Positions 8,933 through 23,375 of a DNA stretch of 64,000 nt are shown here, piece after piece. Position 1 is the stretch's first letter, and every line of letters begins with the position of its first letter. The stretch covers positions 14,595,061 through 14,659,060 of the forward strand of contig CM038912.1 of NCBI GenBank assembly GCA_021904315.1, written 5' to 3'. This DNA comes from Sphagnum magellanicum (Eukaryota > Streptophyta > Sphagnopsida > Sphagnales > Sphagnaceae). A program made the position numbers and the translations under genes. Below the pieces are notes generated by a model that was not told the origin of the DNA, did no database searches, and saw only the letters and a list, made by a program, of their open reading frames with translations.

Positions 8933-10512
8933 GAGTAAAGCAAGGAGGCAGGAGTAGCGTAGAGCCTCGTGTGGTACAATAAAAAAAAGGGCAGTGGTAG
9001 CTGCAAAACTCCATTCTCCCTTTTCAACACAAGCCAAAATATCATCTTTCCAAACAAAAAAAAGCACTTAGGATCATTCCCATTTATTGTTTCTTTGGGA
9101 GGGAGTTCCGATTCTTTCATTGAGAATTATACTCCTTCAATCATCGGGGATTAATTGTCATTGTTGGGCCTTCATCAATCGAGCGAGCAAGCAAGCAAGC
9201 TACATTGACACAACACGATGCATAGCTCAGTGCAACACCCTTGGGCTGAGGCGTTCATGAAATAATGGGTCCTTGTTGACCTCCAGGCTCGGTCGGGGGT
9301 CTGTTATTTTGGGAAGAACAACCCCCAGCCCTTGAGCGGCTGTTACCACCCTACACACTTGTGAGGCCTCCGGTGAAGTGTCTCAATTGCCCAAGGAAGA
9401 AGAGACCCCTATGAAAACAATGTAGTTTTCATTTGGTCACCGACATTTGGAGGAAAATTCAGCAGGTGTTTAGATTTTACCTATGAACTAAGAACTGCAA
9501 AATTTGTAAAGCACTCAGAGAAAATTTGTAGTGTATGTGGAGGGCACCTTATATGCATCAATTTCCCTCCTAGAAATTGGGAGGAATACTATGCCAACTT
9601 CTCAAGGATGGGAGGGAAATTATGCCTACTTGTAAGGGGTAAGAACCCTCCCACTATTGCCATAATGGGAGGCAGGGATGGTGGTGTGGGTTGCATTTCA
9701 TACAGAGCCAACATCTATTCTTTACCTTATTATGAAGCCAAAAATGGGTGAATGGTATTGCTGTAATTCTCTGTGCACTGCATCATCAACTCAAAAAAAG
9801 CAAATCCAAAAAAAACCCAAAGCTAATAATCATGAAACAAAAGCTGTGAAAAAACAATATTCAGTTACCTATTTAGATAAAGCTAATTTTGCTTTAATGG
9901 GTAGTCAAGAGGACTTTGTTTGCTGAATGAAATACAAGCTGTTGTGATGATGATCTTGTTGAAGATTTGAGAAGTGGTGGGTTATTTTGGGTTTTTTTTG
10001 GTTTTGTGTAGACAACTGCAAGTGATTTGAGTCTGTTTTTTTTTTTTTTGGTGGGGTTTTTGGAGCTTTGTGGGTTTTTGGAGCTTTTGTATGTAGCAGC
10101 AGGAGAGAAGAAGATCTGGCAGCGGGTGGGGGGATTGTTTGCGAGTTTTGAGTGAGAAGAAACAGTGGTTGGATCATGTCATTTTCATTATTCTTCTTGT
10201 TGTTGCAAGTTTTTGGAAATGATGCAATAAGACCCATGACCAAGATGGTGTCCAGAATTCTCGTAGAAATTTTGAGAGAGAAAGAGAGAGCTATGTGAAA
10301 GAAACTTCTCTAGTATCGTTTTGTTTGGCAGAGACTCACTCGATCAAATGTGCTCTTGATTACAATTTTTATTTTTATTTTTTCAAAATGTTTTGGAGAA
10401 GAAGAATCTGATGCTGTTAGCAAGAACATGGTCAAGGACTTTTATTCTGTTTTCCCTTTGGAAGGTAAGAATTGCTTGGCAAGATGATCATCAGGCAAGG
10501 GGAAGGGAGGGG

Positions 10513-10546
<34 letters not shown>

Positions 10547-11115
10547 CATGGCATCATGAGACTGATTGACTGTGCTCGCAGTTCCAAACATGATGAATGC
10601 CAAGTCCAGGGCATTCATCTAATTCTTCTTGGTTTTGATGATCTGCAGGTAATTGAAGAGTCGGTGGGGACACAGAGAGGATCATTGTGTTTGTGAAGGA
10701 GCCTCATAAGATCTTCTTTGTGAGTGGGTTGGGGAGGTGAGCAAATCAGATTTTTCTCAGCAAACATGTGTCATGAAGCTTTTATTCAACTGTGAATCAT
10801 TGATGGCAACAGAACCTAGGAGATCCAGAGTCCAGAAAATCTCTACAAGGCTCTTTCTCTCACATGCATGCATGCAACTACAGATCTCTCAGATACACAC
10901 ACACTCCTCTCCACAGAGACAGGGCCACAACACCCAAGTCTTGAAAGCTTTTCTTAAACTCCTTCAATCCTCTCTCAGGGTTTGGGTTTCAGGTATTGAC
11001 TTTCTGGCCACCATTCAATGGTGTTTTCTGAATGTATGAGAGAAAGAGGAGGGAGAAGAAGTTTAGCAGCAGCAGCAGCAGAAGAAGAAGAAGAAGAAGA
11101 AGAAGAGCATTCAAG
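8933..11115. other. Intergenic; 5' flank and leader of the receptor pseudokinase gene
   Basis: No supported gene. Positions 9200-9420 are GC-richer and CG-containing, unlike the surroundings. A (GA)n repeat lies at 10518-10546. The segment just before the gene (11065-11110) is AGC/AGA triplet repeat, probably 5' UTR; it can be read in frame but gives an implausible Ser/Arg run. Confidence 0.4.
10518..10546. repeat. (GA)n microsatellite
   Basis: Uninterrupted GA dinucleotides about 570 bp upstream of the receptor start codon. GA/CT tracts are common in plant promoters and leaders; no function is shown here. Confidence 0.95.
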
Positions 11116-14100
11116 ATGATGGGTGTCCATGTGATGAGACCAGGAAATCTTGTGCTACTGGTTGTTGTATGCTTTCTCCTTGTCAGCGATGGGTGTGCAC
11201 AAGACTTGATGGTTGCAGACCAGCAGCATCTCACAATGTTTCTGGAGAATGTGTCTCCGGATCCATCTGCACTTGGCTTCAATTCCTCAGTACCAGCATG
11301 TGAATGGCCAGGTATTGTGTGCTCTCAGCAGCAGAGGATCTCATCCATCACCATCAATGGAAAAGGATTGAAAGGGACTATTCCACCAGGTACTCTTGGT
11401 ATGTTGAGTTCACTCAAGGTGCTGGACTTGGTCAACAATTCACTCATGGGCGAGATTCCATCTGACATTGGGAATCTTACCAGCCTCACTTTCCTCTTAC
11501 TGGCATACAATAACCTCAATGGCAGCATTCCATCTTCAATCGGCAGTTTGGGTCAATTGAAATTGCTGGATCTTTCCTTCAATGAGCTTGTTGGAGAGAT
11601 TCCTGTTTCATTCAACAAGCTTTGGAGTTTGCAGCTGCTGAATCTCAAAGAAAACCATCTATCAGGCTCCGTTCCATTGCTTCAGAGTTCTTGGGATTTG
11701 CAAGTTCTGGATGTCTCCTCAAACCTGCTTACAGGTGGGATCCCTCCTCAAGTTCTCAACTTCTGTGTACGCCTGCAAGTGCTCAATCTCAGCAATAATG
11801 GTCTGAGTGGCAATGTCCCATTAGAAATCACAAAGCTGGTGTCTCTCTATTCTTTGGATCTTTCTAGAAACGGTTTTGAGGGATCCCTTCTTCCAGACTT
11901 CAGTGTGATGCCTCAGCTACGCACACTATTCCTCACATCAAACAACTTGAGTGGTAGCATTTCACCATCTATTCTCAGCCTTCCTCTGTTGGAATCAGTC
12001 TCGTTTGCAAACAACAGATTTGCAGGTGCTTTGCCACCACTCCCCTGGGGTGCTGGTGCTGGTGCTGGTACCGGTGATCCTCCACCACAAGGCGAAGGCA
12101 CCACCACATTGAAATTCTTTGATTGTAGCAACAACTCTCTGGATGGAGACCTTCCTCAGGGTCTTCTGGCATACACAAATCTGACAATTGTGAGATTGGG
12201 GAGCAATGCCTTCACAGGTCCGATTCCAACCAATTTGAATCCTTACCTGATCGAACTGGATCTCCACAGTAACAGCTTCTCTGGTGACATTCCTTTCACA
12301 ATTGGAGCATTGCAGGTACTTGAAAAGCTCGAACTTTCAAGCAATCATCTCAATGGAACTCTTCCACAAATGCTGAGTGGGCTCCGCTCCCTCACCCATT
12401 TGGGACTTGCTGGAAACACATTTTCAACATCATCATCATCATCATCATCATTTATGGCTTTCAACCTCATGGAAAACCTTACATATCTGAATCTGTCAGG
12501 GACTGGTATTTCAGGCCCAATCTCTAGCTCAATAGGAGTTTTGCTGAATCTGCTGCAGCTAGATCTGTCACACAACCAATTGGATGGTGCCATTCCCACT
12601 GTGCTTGCAAATGCTTCAAAGCTTCAGTACCTTGACTTGTCCTGGAATAATCTTACTGGCAAAATTCCCGTGGAGCTTGGGTCACTCAATTCTCTCAGCT
12701 ATTTGAATCTTTCTTACAATAATCTGAGTGGGTCAGTACCGGAGATTAAGCAGTTGTTGAACATTTCTTCACTTGAAGGAAATTTGCTGCTTTGTGGGAA
12801 CATCGTGAACCGACCATGTGAATCGCATGCTGCTGCTTTCTCTCCTGCTCCTGATCAGACTGCTGGAACTCCTCCCTCAATACATACGAAATCCCCATTG
12901 CATCTGGAGGCTGGGGTGATAGTGGGGATTGTAATGGGATTTGTACTTACAGTTTTTGCATCAGTAGTCACAATTCTTTTGTTTTGGACACGATGGCAGC
13001 AGCGACAACGACGAACAAAACTTCCTCCATCAAGAAAAGAGCCAGTTTCAAAATACGTTTTGGGTACAATGCCATTTGACAGGGATCCAAGCTTATGGGC
13101 TGCAAATGTGCGTGAGCCTGGGAGCATTCCCATCATCATCTTTGAGAAGCCACTCTTGAACCTCAGTTTTGCCCATCTGTTGCAAGCTACACTTGGTTTT
13201 CACAAGGACTCTCAGATTGCTGCTGATGATGATGATGATGATGATGATGATGGCGTGTATGGTTGTTGCCCTGTTTACAAAGGAGTTCTGCCTGGTGGGT
13301 ATCGGATTGTGATCAAGGTTTTGTTTGATGGCACTAGCCTTGAAGGAGATGAGTATGAGAAAGCTGCACAACTGGAGTCATTGGGCAAAATCAAGCACCC
13401 CAACATAGTTCCGCTCATTGGGTATTGCCTTGTTGCATCTGAGCAGCTTCTTATATATCCATATCTTGAGAATGGAGACTTGCATCGCCATCTCCATGAA
13501 CTTCCAGAAGGTTTTTTTTCCCCCTTTTGCTACTTGACCTCTTAGCTGTCCCCTTCTTGTATAATTAACCTTACGAAACAGATCAATTTATCTGAGTGCA
13601 CAGCTGAATGTTTCTTCTTGTGCTTGAAGATCTAGGAATAATTTATGTACTTCTATTGCCATGTGGTAAACTCAGAAAACATGTCCTTGTACTTTGCAAA
13701 AATAATGTGCTCTCCAAATCCTAAACCCTAAACCCTGAATTAGAGAGCAGCCTTAGATGGGTCAGCCCAGAGGGAAGAGACTTCACATCCATTTTGGGGG
13801 TACAATTTTGGCTTGAACTGGGAATCAATTTGTGGGTGGCAGCTGGAGACCTAGCTGTACTCTCTAAACTGCCTTTTAATAACAAATTAGAATGACCTAA
13901 GTGAGTTTTTACTCAGTTTAGGGTTTAGGCTTCAAAATTACCTAACCAAGTTTTTATGTAGTTTTATCATCTCTCATGATTTTTGTTGGAACTTGCCATA
14001 AAGAGGAAGAGCTATTACACAATGAGCTGCTTGCTCTCAACCATTTGATACCAGATTACCAGTTGAGACTTGACCTAATAATAACTTGTGCATAAGCACT

Positions 14101-14873
14101 TGAAAGTTGCAAAAGCTGAAAGGAAAAATATATATGCATTTTCAATTTTTTCATAGAGTGTTTTTACTGACCCAGTTTTTGAATTTTTTGAAGGGACACA
14201 CAATCCAGATGACTGGATGGATGATACCTGGGAGAACCCAGATGAGGAGAACATGGTTAAACATACATTAAATTGGCAAATCCGACACCGAATTGCACTT
14301 GGAACTGCTCGGGCACTTGCATTTCTGCACCATGGATGTTACCCACATGTGCTTCACCATAATGTAAAAGCAAGTAAGATTTTGTTGGACTCAGACTATG
14401 AAGCTCATCTTGCAGATTGTGGCATGGCAACTCTAATGAACTCCTCTGGCAAGCGGTTCAAAAACACCCTTACTACTGCAATCAGTGGTGGCAGCAGCAA
14501 CAACAATCTTGGCTACTACATGCCACCAGAATATGGTCAATTATGGAAGTCAACAACCCGCGCAACTGATGTCTATAGTTTTGGAGTTGTGTTGTTGGAA
14601 TTGGTGACTGGGAAGAGTCCAATGAGACACAAGTTTAGTGATAGCTATGGTGGTGGAAATTTGGTTGGGTGGGTACGCACTTTGGTACGCGATAAGAAAG
14701 GGTACAAGTGTCTAGATTCCAAGATTGTTTCAAGCCTTGTAGAAGGTGAGATGCTGGAGATGCTCAGAATAGCCTACTTGTGCACTGCAGAACTCCCCGC
14801 CAAGCGGCCTACTATGCAGCAAGTTGTTGGCTTACTGAAAGACATCCAACCTGAACACGCATGCATGCAATAG
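11116..14873 (+). CDS. LRR receptor-like pseudokinase, At2g24230-type, two exons
   Basis: Exons are 11116-13510 and 14194-14873. The donor GAAG|GT and acceptor TTGAAG|GG join in phase to give a Gly codon, leading into THNPDDW, and predict 1024 residues. The start MMGVHVM is chosen because it opens a signal peptide (NLVLLVVVCFLLVSDGCA). About 20 leucine-rich repeats follow, then a membrane span near residues 598-623 and a kinase-like domain from about 680. The intron position and the following DDW..DTWE segment match my knowledge of Arabidopsis At2g24230. Catalytic motifs are lost: HRD reads HHN, DFG reads DCG, and a run of nine Asp replaces the Gly-rich loop, although the VIK Lys remains. It probably acts as a non-catalytic co-receptor or scaffold at the plasma membrane. 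It is longer than the about 850 residues of the Arabidopsis protein. Confidence 0.88.
13511..14193 (+). other. Intron of the receptor pseudokinase gene
   Basis: GT at 13511 and AG at 14192-14193 join the kinase-like N-lobe to the rest in phase 1. Short telomere-like motifs (CCTAAACCCTAAACCCTG) occur near 13719-13738. Confidence 0.85.
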
Positions 14874-17800
14874 TGCTTCCCTTTTTCTTTTTTTTCGCAA
14901 GTCATAATTAATTTTCTTTTCTTCATGGGAAATTGCTTGCTTTCACAAAAAGACCATTCTTATTATACACATTTTCAAATGTTTTGGAAATTCCGTAATC
15001 TATTTGAACTGATGAGTATTAAGACATGGCAAGAGAAGACTATATCACATTGAGGCTATTGAATCAATCAAAGTTCTCATGAAGACTTCTATTCTATATT
15101 TCAAAAGACATTCACTTTGCTAGCTTCCTTTTTCATAAAGAACGGTCGGATTATTTTCTCAACTTTAAAGGCCCTTTTATGATACCTTTTAGCAAAATCC
15201 TAACATGGGTTGTCATATACGTAGGATAGATTCAAGCATTGATTATCCAAAATATACATCGAAGGAAGTATGTTGCCTTAGGATCCATTTTGTTGGGAAG
15301 TTGGGAAGTATGTTGACTTAGAATCCATTTTGTTGAGAAGTTGAGTGTTTGGTGAACAACAATTGCAAAGGTCTTGAAGTCATTAGACCAATTCAAACTT
15401 GTCTATAACATGCATACAATAACATTGTGTTACTCAAATACTTATAATGTTTATAATGAGATAAATATTGTGTGCCCATTTTTTTTTGTTTAACATGATT
15501 GCAAGAATTTAAAAAGCTCGCCATTTTGTTGAATTCAAGTTGCATTTTGTGAAAAATGTGACCAATATATTTGGATATGGATTCGTAAGAAGATGGGAAA
15601 AGAACTACAACGCCATTAAAATATTAATGGGCACGACAATAGAATTTAAACCTTTTGTCGATAAGATGAAGAAAAAAAAACAAAAATAAATCATAGAGCA
15701 CAAACAAATATTAATATGTTATCATTTTCCCCCAAAAAAAAGTTCAAAAGATTACAAAAAGATTGGAAAATTATTGCATCCAAAATCTCATTATGTAGGT
15801 CATCTATTTCAAGAATGGAGAAGTTTGAAACCTTTCTAAAGGGGGTCATTCTTTTTTGAATTTACAAAATAAAAATATATGAATAAAAATATAAGGTCCC
15901 ATACATCGATTGTTGGATAATTATTATATTTGCATTGGTCAATATCATCATATCAATATTCATTCATCACAAAATTTGTTGACCTTGCATATAACAAAAT
16001 GGATTGTTGAAAGGCATTAAGGTAGATAATTTTGCATGTCACACAACTCACTTTGCAAATCATCCACCTTTGAAAGAAAAATTCTTGATTTCCTTTTCAA
16101 CTCTAGGCTTACTAAACTTAAAATTAAATGAATATATAGTATTGAAATTGCATGCAAACAAAAATTATATTTAAATATGGGTCAACTTACGTATTTACAT
16201 ATTTAAAAAATAAGTAATAAAATGGTAAGGATTAAAAAAAATTCCCTCACTTAATACCTCAAAAACCCTTGTTTGATGCAAGTATTTGAGATTTTAACAA
16301 TTAATGTCCCCCTTGGAAACCTTTCAAAATAAAAAATTTCAATGTGTTTGAAAATTTTGTTCTATGACAAATTTGATTTGATAAACTCTATTGCACATGC
16401 TGATTATTCATAGTTTTTATTTTCCAAACCAATTTTGTTTTTTTTTTTTTCAAAAAAAAATCTGCTCTTTAGTAAAAATTCTGCTAATTTTTAAATAAAT
16501 TTGCACCAATTTTTTTACGACACAAAATTGAAAGGAAAAAAAAACCTTTGAGCGCATGATAAAAACGTAAATATTACAAAGATAAATATATTACATGGTA
16601 GTTTTTTAAAAACCAATTCAATATGAATAATTTATTACATTATTCTAATAGAATAAAAAGAATTATTGTTATTGCAACCCATCATTGATAGATCATGAAA
16701 TCACGACTCCCCATTTCCTCCAAAATCCTTAGACAAAGAATATGAATAACATTTACAACTATTATATTTTAGTTATATTCATAACACCAAATTTGGACTT
16801 CCTACCTTCCCCCTTTTCATTCCCTCCAACCCTAACCCAAAGAGTAAAAAAACCTTTGTAGTAGCTTCTTGAAAGTTTATATTATATCACACATCATGGT
16901 TTCCATGTGAGCTTGTAAGTGGGTAAGGAGGTAAAGGAAAGAAAAATCATTACTATATAGGTAGGTAAGTAGGTAAGGCCAATGGATGGCTACTAAGTAG
17001 GTAGATGGATGTGGATGGCTAGTACTTGGTACATAGGGAACAACCATGCTCACCCACTATTCATCCTTTTCCAAAAACATGATCCAAATAAAAGGTATGT
17101 ATGGGTTAAGACATGTCTTTGAAACTTTTCATTACCTTAGCCCTAAACTTTTCATACTAACTACCACTTGGTGGGTAGAAAGATAAGAGCCTACCCAAGT
17201 ACTAGGGTCCATACAACCCATCTTTCAAAGGAAGGCAATATGGTTCTATAACTTACCATGGCACTTGCAAGGTGAGCTTTTAGGTGTTGGTTTGAAGCTC
17301 ATCCTTTAAAGATAAGGAATCTCCCTGACTATAATTTATTTTTTATTTTTTATTATTATTTCCCGCATTTTCTTTTGGGAGTTTTGGGAAAATTCACTCG
17401 CCCAAGATGTAAAGTAGTTCATTTACAATATATTTGCATAAAGTTTAGTCTAAATTTGTCTTACAAATTCTAAAATTGTATTATTCCATTTTGTATGCTT
17501 GCATGTAAAAAAGGAATTTAAATGGTTTTTGATAAGTTCCTCTGAAAGGAAAAAAAATTTTGAAAAAATCATAGTGTTACTACTTTAAAACAAAATATCA
17601 ATGTTGAATGTGTTAAATGTCAATAATTTGAATGTAATTTTTATATTCACATGTGTTTTATATATTTTTAAAGATATGAAATAGTATAGCAATAATCAAT
17701 ATCGCATTTCAATTTTAAAATCTACAACATTCAATCATAAGGTACCTATTATTTGTAGAAATTTCAATTTCAAGATAATTTGAAGTCAAAAAAATTCCAA

Positions 17801-20800
17801 ATGATAGTTATGAAATTTATTGCCAAGAAGTTGCCAAAATATGATATATTAATATCACCTTGTAAATTTGGAAAACTCATCAAAAACCTCTAAATTGCTA
17901 ATGTATACAACTTCCATTGTCAAGAATCATTGATTGGGTGATTTTGGTAAAGCTCATTCATTCAAACAACATGTGTGGATGGAGTTGTGTGTCATTGAAT
18001 TTTATGAATGTAATTTTTAATGTCTCTTTTGACCAAAGTTAAGCATGTGAGTTGATGTAAAATTCCCCACTTTTAATTTGATATTTGCCATTGTGCATTA
18101 CAAGCAAGGGTTTTTGCTTTGTTAGGAAACTTTCTATGTTCTAGTGAAACAAGCTAGGAACTAATGTTTAAATATGGTGATTTGAAAAATATGGTGAAAG
18201 TGGGCAAAATTAGGGGGGTTGGAGGGGTCAAAACTTCACAAAAGTACAACAAATTTCACATATTTGTGATATCAAATGATATTTGGCAAGCTTTTCCAAA
18301 AAAATAGCAAAGTTAGTTGAATTTGTATAAGAAAAACACATTTTCCAAAATTTTCCCACTTTTTTGTTGAAGAAATGACAAAATTTTCCCAAAAAAATAA
18401 ATTCACATTCACATGTGCAAATCTATGGACATACAATAGGGGGAAAATGCTTAATATTCTAGGTTTCCATGCATTCAACATCAATAAAAATAAAACGTCA
18501 ATTTACATGTACCAAGAGGACAAAAAAGATATAATGGATCAAATTAATAGGCAAATTAAATCTTATTTTCACAATTTGACTAATATTTGAGTTATACAAA
18601 TATAACTTATAAAATTGTTTCCTAGATATCATTGTTTGCATGATCCATAGAATGATATTATTTGGTGATAAACATGTTATTGAATTTTTAATTGCTTGAA
18701 CTAAATATACAAACCCATCATATTAAAGGTTTATGTGAAATCCACATTTGAACCCGCATTGGGTTCAATTGACCTTCATACCAAGCTTGTGTATGCAATT
18801 ACAGTTTGTGAATTATAATTTATCAATCAACATTTCCAACATAATATATGTGTGAATATAATTGGATGGACTACAATATTGTTTGTTATGTTAGAACTAA
18901 ATTGATTAACCCCCTAAATGAATTTGGCAAATTTGGAAAATCTTTTAAAAATGGAATAATTGTTATTAAAAAAAGTCTTCTAGATATTGGGGATATTGTT
19001 GAAGGTATAACCAAATAGCTTCTTCAAAAGATAAAGCACCCATATTCAAAGGCCTTGTCAATTTTTTTGGCAACAATCTCAATTCAACATTACCAATTGT
19101 GTTTGCTTGTTATGATGATAACATTAGAGTTGGTATCTAAGGTAGATGTGTTTAAGGGTTTAAGGTTCTTTAGTAGTCTCGTCCTACCAAAATAGATTTT
19201 GGTTTGAAATATGTTTTGAATGGAATGGAAAGGTTTTTTTTTTTTTTTTTTGGTGTTTTTGGAATTGTTTTCTTTTAATACCATGCTCATGAACAATAGA
19301 AGTGACAAGCATATTTTCAATATCTTGTTCACCAATTTGCATCATGTTTCTTTTAAGTTGAAATTGAATTCAATTCTATGGAATTTGAATTTGAAATTAA
19401 CTACCAAGTTGCAGGTAGTTCATAAAGGTTATTCTAAGTATATTCAACATGTAGCGTGTTATGTATATTTGTAAAGCATTTTAGCTTAATTTTATTACTT
19501 TAGTTTTATAAAATATAAGCTTAATAATATTCAAACAGGTACAATATCACCATTATGAGTAGTGCGTTTGAATTAATTAACCTATAAGCCCTTCATTTGA
19601 TATGCTAGTATGCATATTAAATCAAACAAAACTTGTTGCCTTCGTAAACTATAGGAGGCTGGAAATCAAACTAAAGTTAGGAAAGTTAGGGAGTTATATA
19701 TATATATAGCTTACTTCTTAACGCATTTCTCAAAAGAAATAAATGCATGGTTAGTGGTGTAAAACCACATAAGAACAATTAGTGAGCAAACAAAAATCTA
19801 AGGCCATAAACACACAACAAAGAAAAGAAAAGAAAACTTATGGCCTATGATCTTCATCGATTTGATTTGATCTTTGCATCTTATTTTTTGCACCATTTTA
19901 TTTCATACTATAACCTTGGTTTCATTGCCAATTAACACCAATTAGAAAGCATGCACGGTATGCATTATCGAAATTATTCATGATAGGAAATCAAGCAATT
20001 CAAAAGCAGTTTAAAAGTAAAGAAAAATCTATTTTGTGTTATGTTTCTTCCTTCCTCAATGAGCCTTTAGAACTCTACTATCAAAGGAATTGCAAAGGCT
20101 AAATACCCCCTTTCTTTGTTATTTTTTATGTGTATGCTCTTAATGGCAAGTGAAGGGCTTAAACATATGAATCGTATGGCCTTGAAGTGTTCATTTTATT
20201 TGGAAAATTAAAAATATAAATTCTTTGAGCCTATGCCTTTACCCATGAAGGGAAAAAAGTGCAGCTCTTTTCACTTTGTAAATAAGGTGTAGCAAAAATG
20301 TATTTATTTCCCCCAAAATACCAATGCCAAAAAATAAATAAATAAATAAAGATTAAAAACACCATCATTAAGGCAAACAAAACCTAAAATGGCATAGCCA
20401 AATAGTTGTCTAACCAACGATGGATTTCATGCAATAGAATGAGGTTGGATAGGGGTTATTTTTGTGTTGCCCTTCAAAGCAATCTAAAGGTACCCATAAT
20501 ACACAATCCCCCCCGCCCCACTGGAACTGTATGTGATAGTTACCCATCATATGGCTCCTTTTTTTATGTATTTGAATTCAATTCAAATTGCATGCAATGT
20601 CATTCAATATTTTCATTCAAATCATTTTCATAAAATCAATTTATGTTTTTCATTATTTCATTGTCATTAGTATTATGCAACAACACAAAATTCAAGTTTG
20701 TTACCCTAGGTGCCACCCTTGGTGTGAATCCAACTTGAGGGAGGTTTTTTGTTCAAAATTCAAACTTGCCATAAACAGTAGAGTCCTTATGTGATAAGTT

Positions 20801-23042
20801 GCTTGTAGATATTTGGGATGATGGAAGATAATGCATAATTTGAAAACATACTTGAGCAAGTCTACTTAATCTTGATCTTTAAAAAAATTAATTCTTAGCT
20901 CCACTTTTTGGTTTTTCATGGCAATTTGGGTTGGATCAACAAAGGCAATCCACAAGTGTAATGTAATTATCTTTTGTGCAAGCAAGACCACAACACTAGG
21001 ACTTGAATCAATTGGACTGATTGTTGCATAAAAACAACAATTGGGGTTTGAATTTGGTGGATCTAAAATAAGCTTTTAATGCAATGTTGAGCAAGTGGGT
21101 GTTGTTCGCTTTTGAACTTGGTGAATTTAATTTAAAGATTTTCTTAAAACATATGATAAGTAGGTCTAGCCCATCAAAACATCAAAAATGGATTTTAAAC
21201 TTGTAGTGGATCAATGATATCCTAGTGTAAAGTTATATTTCATAGACAAAATCTATTATCTCGAAAAAAATTTCAAAAGGTTTGAAAGCATTTAATAAAA
21301 CCATTTGCTTTAAACCTCCTACCAAATCAGAAGCCATATGCAATGCGGGGATATGTTGGTTGAAATGCTTCCAAACACAAGAATTTTAAGTATCCATCAT
21401 TAGAGTAAAACCATTATGGATCAAATGGGGCTTACAAAAGTTGGCAACCTATGGAATCCATAAACTCTAGATTTCAAAGTTGAAAGGAAGCCAAAGTTGG
21501 TTACCAACTTACAAAGGAAGGATGTGGTAGTTGGTTTGAGTTGATAAATATGGTTTCTAAATGTTGGAAGTTTAAACTTTATTCTATCAAGCAACAAACT
21601 GTAGTTGGAAAATGGATTGATTTATCCACTAAAAATGATAATTTCACATTTTGTTTGATGGTTAAGACCAATGTGGGGCGGGTATCACAATTTTATGATA
21701 CCTATTGGGTCTAATTTTCACAAAGTAATTTACATAAAGGTTCAATTTTCCCCCAATTTTTTATTTATTTATTTTTAAGCCAAGCAAGGGTATCAACATT
21801 TTTTCAAAAACTTAAACCAATTTTCACAATGCCGATTCTCAAAAATTTGAGAACAATGGGTTATCTTTTGCCAGTTCTCACAAATGAAGTATTATTTTAT
21901 ATTTTTAATTAAAATTTTAAATATTGATTTTTATTTTATTTTCAAAAGACAACTTTGGTTTTTTGAAAAATTCAAAATCAAAAGGCCTCTAGTTCAAGGT
22001 TTTTGAAATATTTTAAAATAAATCATCATTTAAAACAAACTTTCCAAACATCATTACCATTTGACTTGGTTTACCATTAATAAATAAATACCACCAAATA
22101 CTAGCCCTCCCTTGGATCTCCCATCTCCCAAGGCAAATTAGACTTGACAAACAATTTTGATGTGGGTCTAATGATGAAAGTGTCCTTTCTTTAGCCTTAA
22201 TTAAATTAGCTTGACTTAACACCATACCTCCAAAGTTCAAACCCATGGTCCATGAATGATGGGCAAGATTTAGTAAATAAAACGTTGTTCCATTTTGCAT
22301 AGGAAAAATAATGCTCATAACTTCTTTTTCATTGTTTGTATTAATTTTTTATGGTGGCTAAACCTTAAGACCCTAACCCAAGTAAGGGGTTAGACCTTCC
22401 TCAGTTCTCAAAATTATTATTATTATTATTTTTAAATTGGTTTTCACATCCAATTCTCACACAAGTGAGAACTAGTAGTTCGATTTTCAATCAAGATATC
22501 ATTCATGGTGATACCATGAGGGAATCAGATTGGGATGCTTGGATGATACCCGAGTGATGCCCAAGGGTATTTGTGATGCTCCCCCAACATTGGTTAAGAC
22601 CACAAAAACTTCCTACCTATTTGCATAGAGATCATCAAAGGTCTCCTCATTCTTACAAACTTGCCAATACCTATCATTTCAAAATGTGGAATTAGATGTA
22701 ATTGAAGAACTTTTTCACCATGATTAAGGTTTTAAGGTATTATATAGTTTTTAATGTTATTAAAATTGGAATCTATAAAGCTTTTGGGTAACTAGATTCA
22801 AAGACATGTTATTGTTAAATGGTTTGAATCTATGTTAATTATTATCTCTTGTTGAATTGCTTCAACCTATGTTAATGCTTAGATCCTATCTCCATTTTTA
22901 AGTCCATGTTCATGAAGTAATTCTTGAAGGCAAGAAGCCAATGTAATTAGTCTATCTCTAAAGCTTGTAAATCTCTAGTTCAAAGGGAACATGCATATTA
23001 CATTTTGAACCAATGCTGAAAAAATTGCAAAACTACAAAATG
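14874..23042. other. Gene-poor AT-rich DNA
   Basis: Read on both strands. The ORFs are short, Phe/Lys/Ile/Asn-rich and without recognisable domains. There are scattered homopolymers (poly-T near 16437-16450 and 19226-19250) and GTAGGTAA-type simple repeats near 16960-17030. No RNA gene was recognised. Confidence 0.5.
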
Positions 23043-23375
23043 CATTCACAAATTAAGGAGCCACGTGACATATAACCAATGCTTAGGTTTAAATAATAAA
23101 AACATGTTTAGTTCTAAGTTTTATGAATTTTCAATAAATTTATACAACAATGTTCCTAACATATCAATGTAACATTTGGAAAAAATCAAATTTTAAGCAT
23201 TATAACCAATGTTTTATAGTGCTCCATTTTTTGTTTAAGCATTGTTTAATATGTATTAAGAACTATCTAAACATTGTTCAACCAATCTTGAATTACCACA
23301 TAAACTTTTTGGGGTTATTTAAACATTCACTAAAACCTACCTAAAGGTGCACTTTGGCTCCTTAATTTGTGAATG
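23043..23375. mobile_element. MITE-like inverted-repeat element, about 333 bp
   Basis: CATTCACAAATTAAGGAGCC at 23043-23062 is exactly inverted at 23356-23375 (GGCTCCTTAATTTGTGAATG). TATAACCAAT follows both arms, at about 23071 and 23381, and a third copy lies inside near 23210. The interior is AT-rich without coding potential. No clear target-site duplication was identified, so the outer ends may extend a little. Confidence 0.7.

Noticed and set aside
8682..9120. His-, Ser/Pro- and Ile/Thr-rich ORFs on the minus strand
   Set aside because: All three frames are open because of the GAT/GGT minisatellite; composition follows the repeat, not a protein.
11032..11115. Upstream extension of the receptor pseudokinase with Ser and Arg runs
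   Set aside because: It is an AGC/AGA triplet repeat; the MMGV start gives a proper signal peptide.
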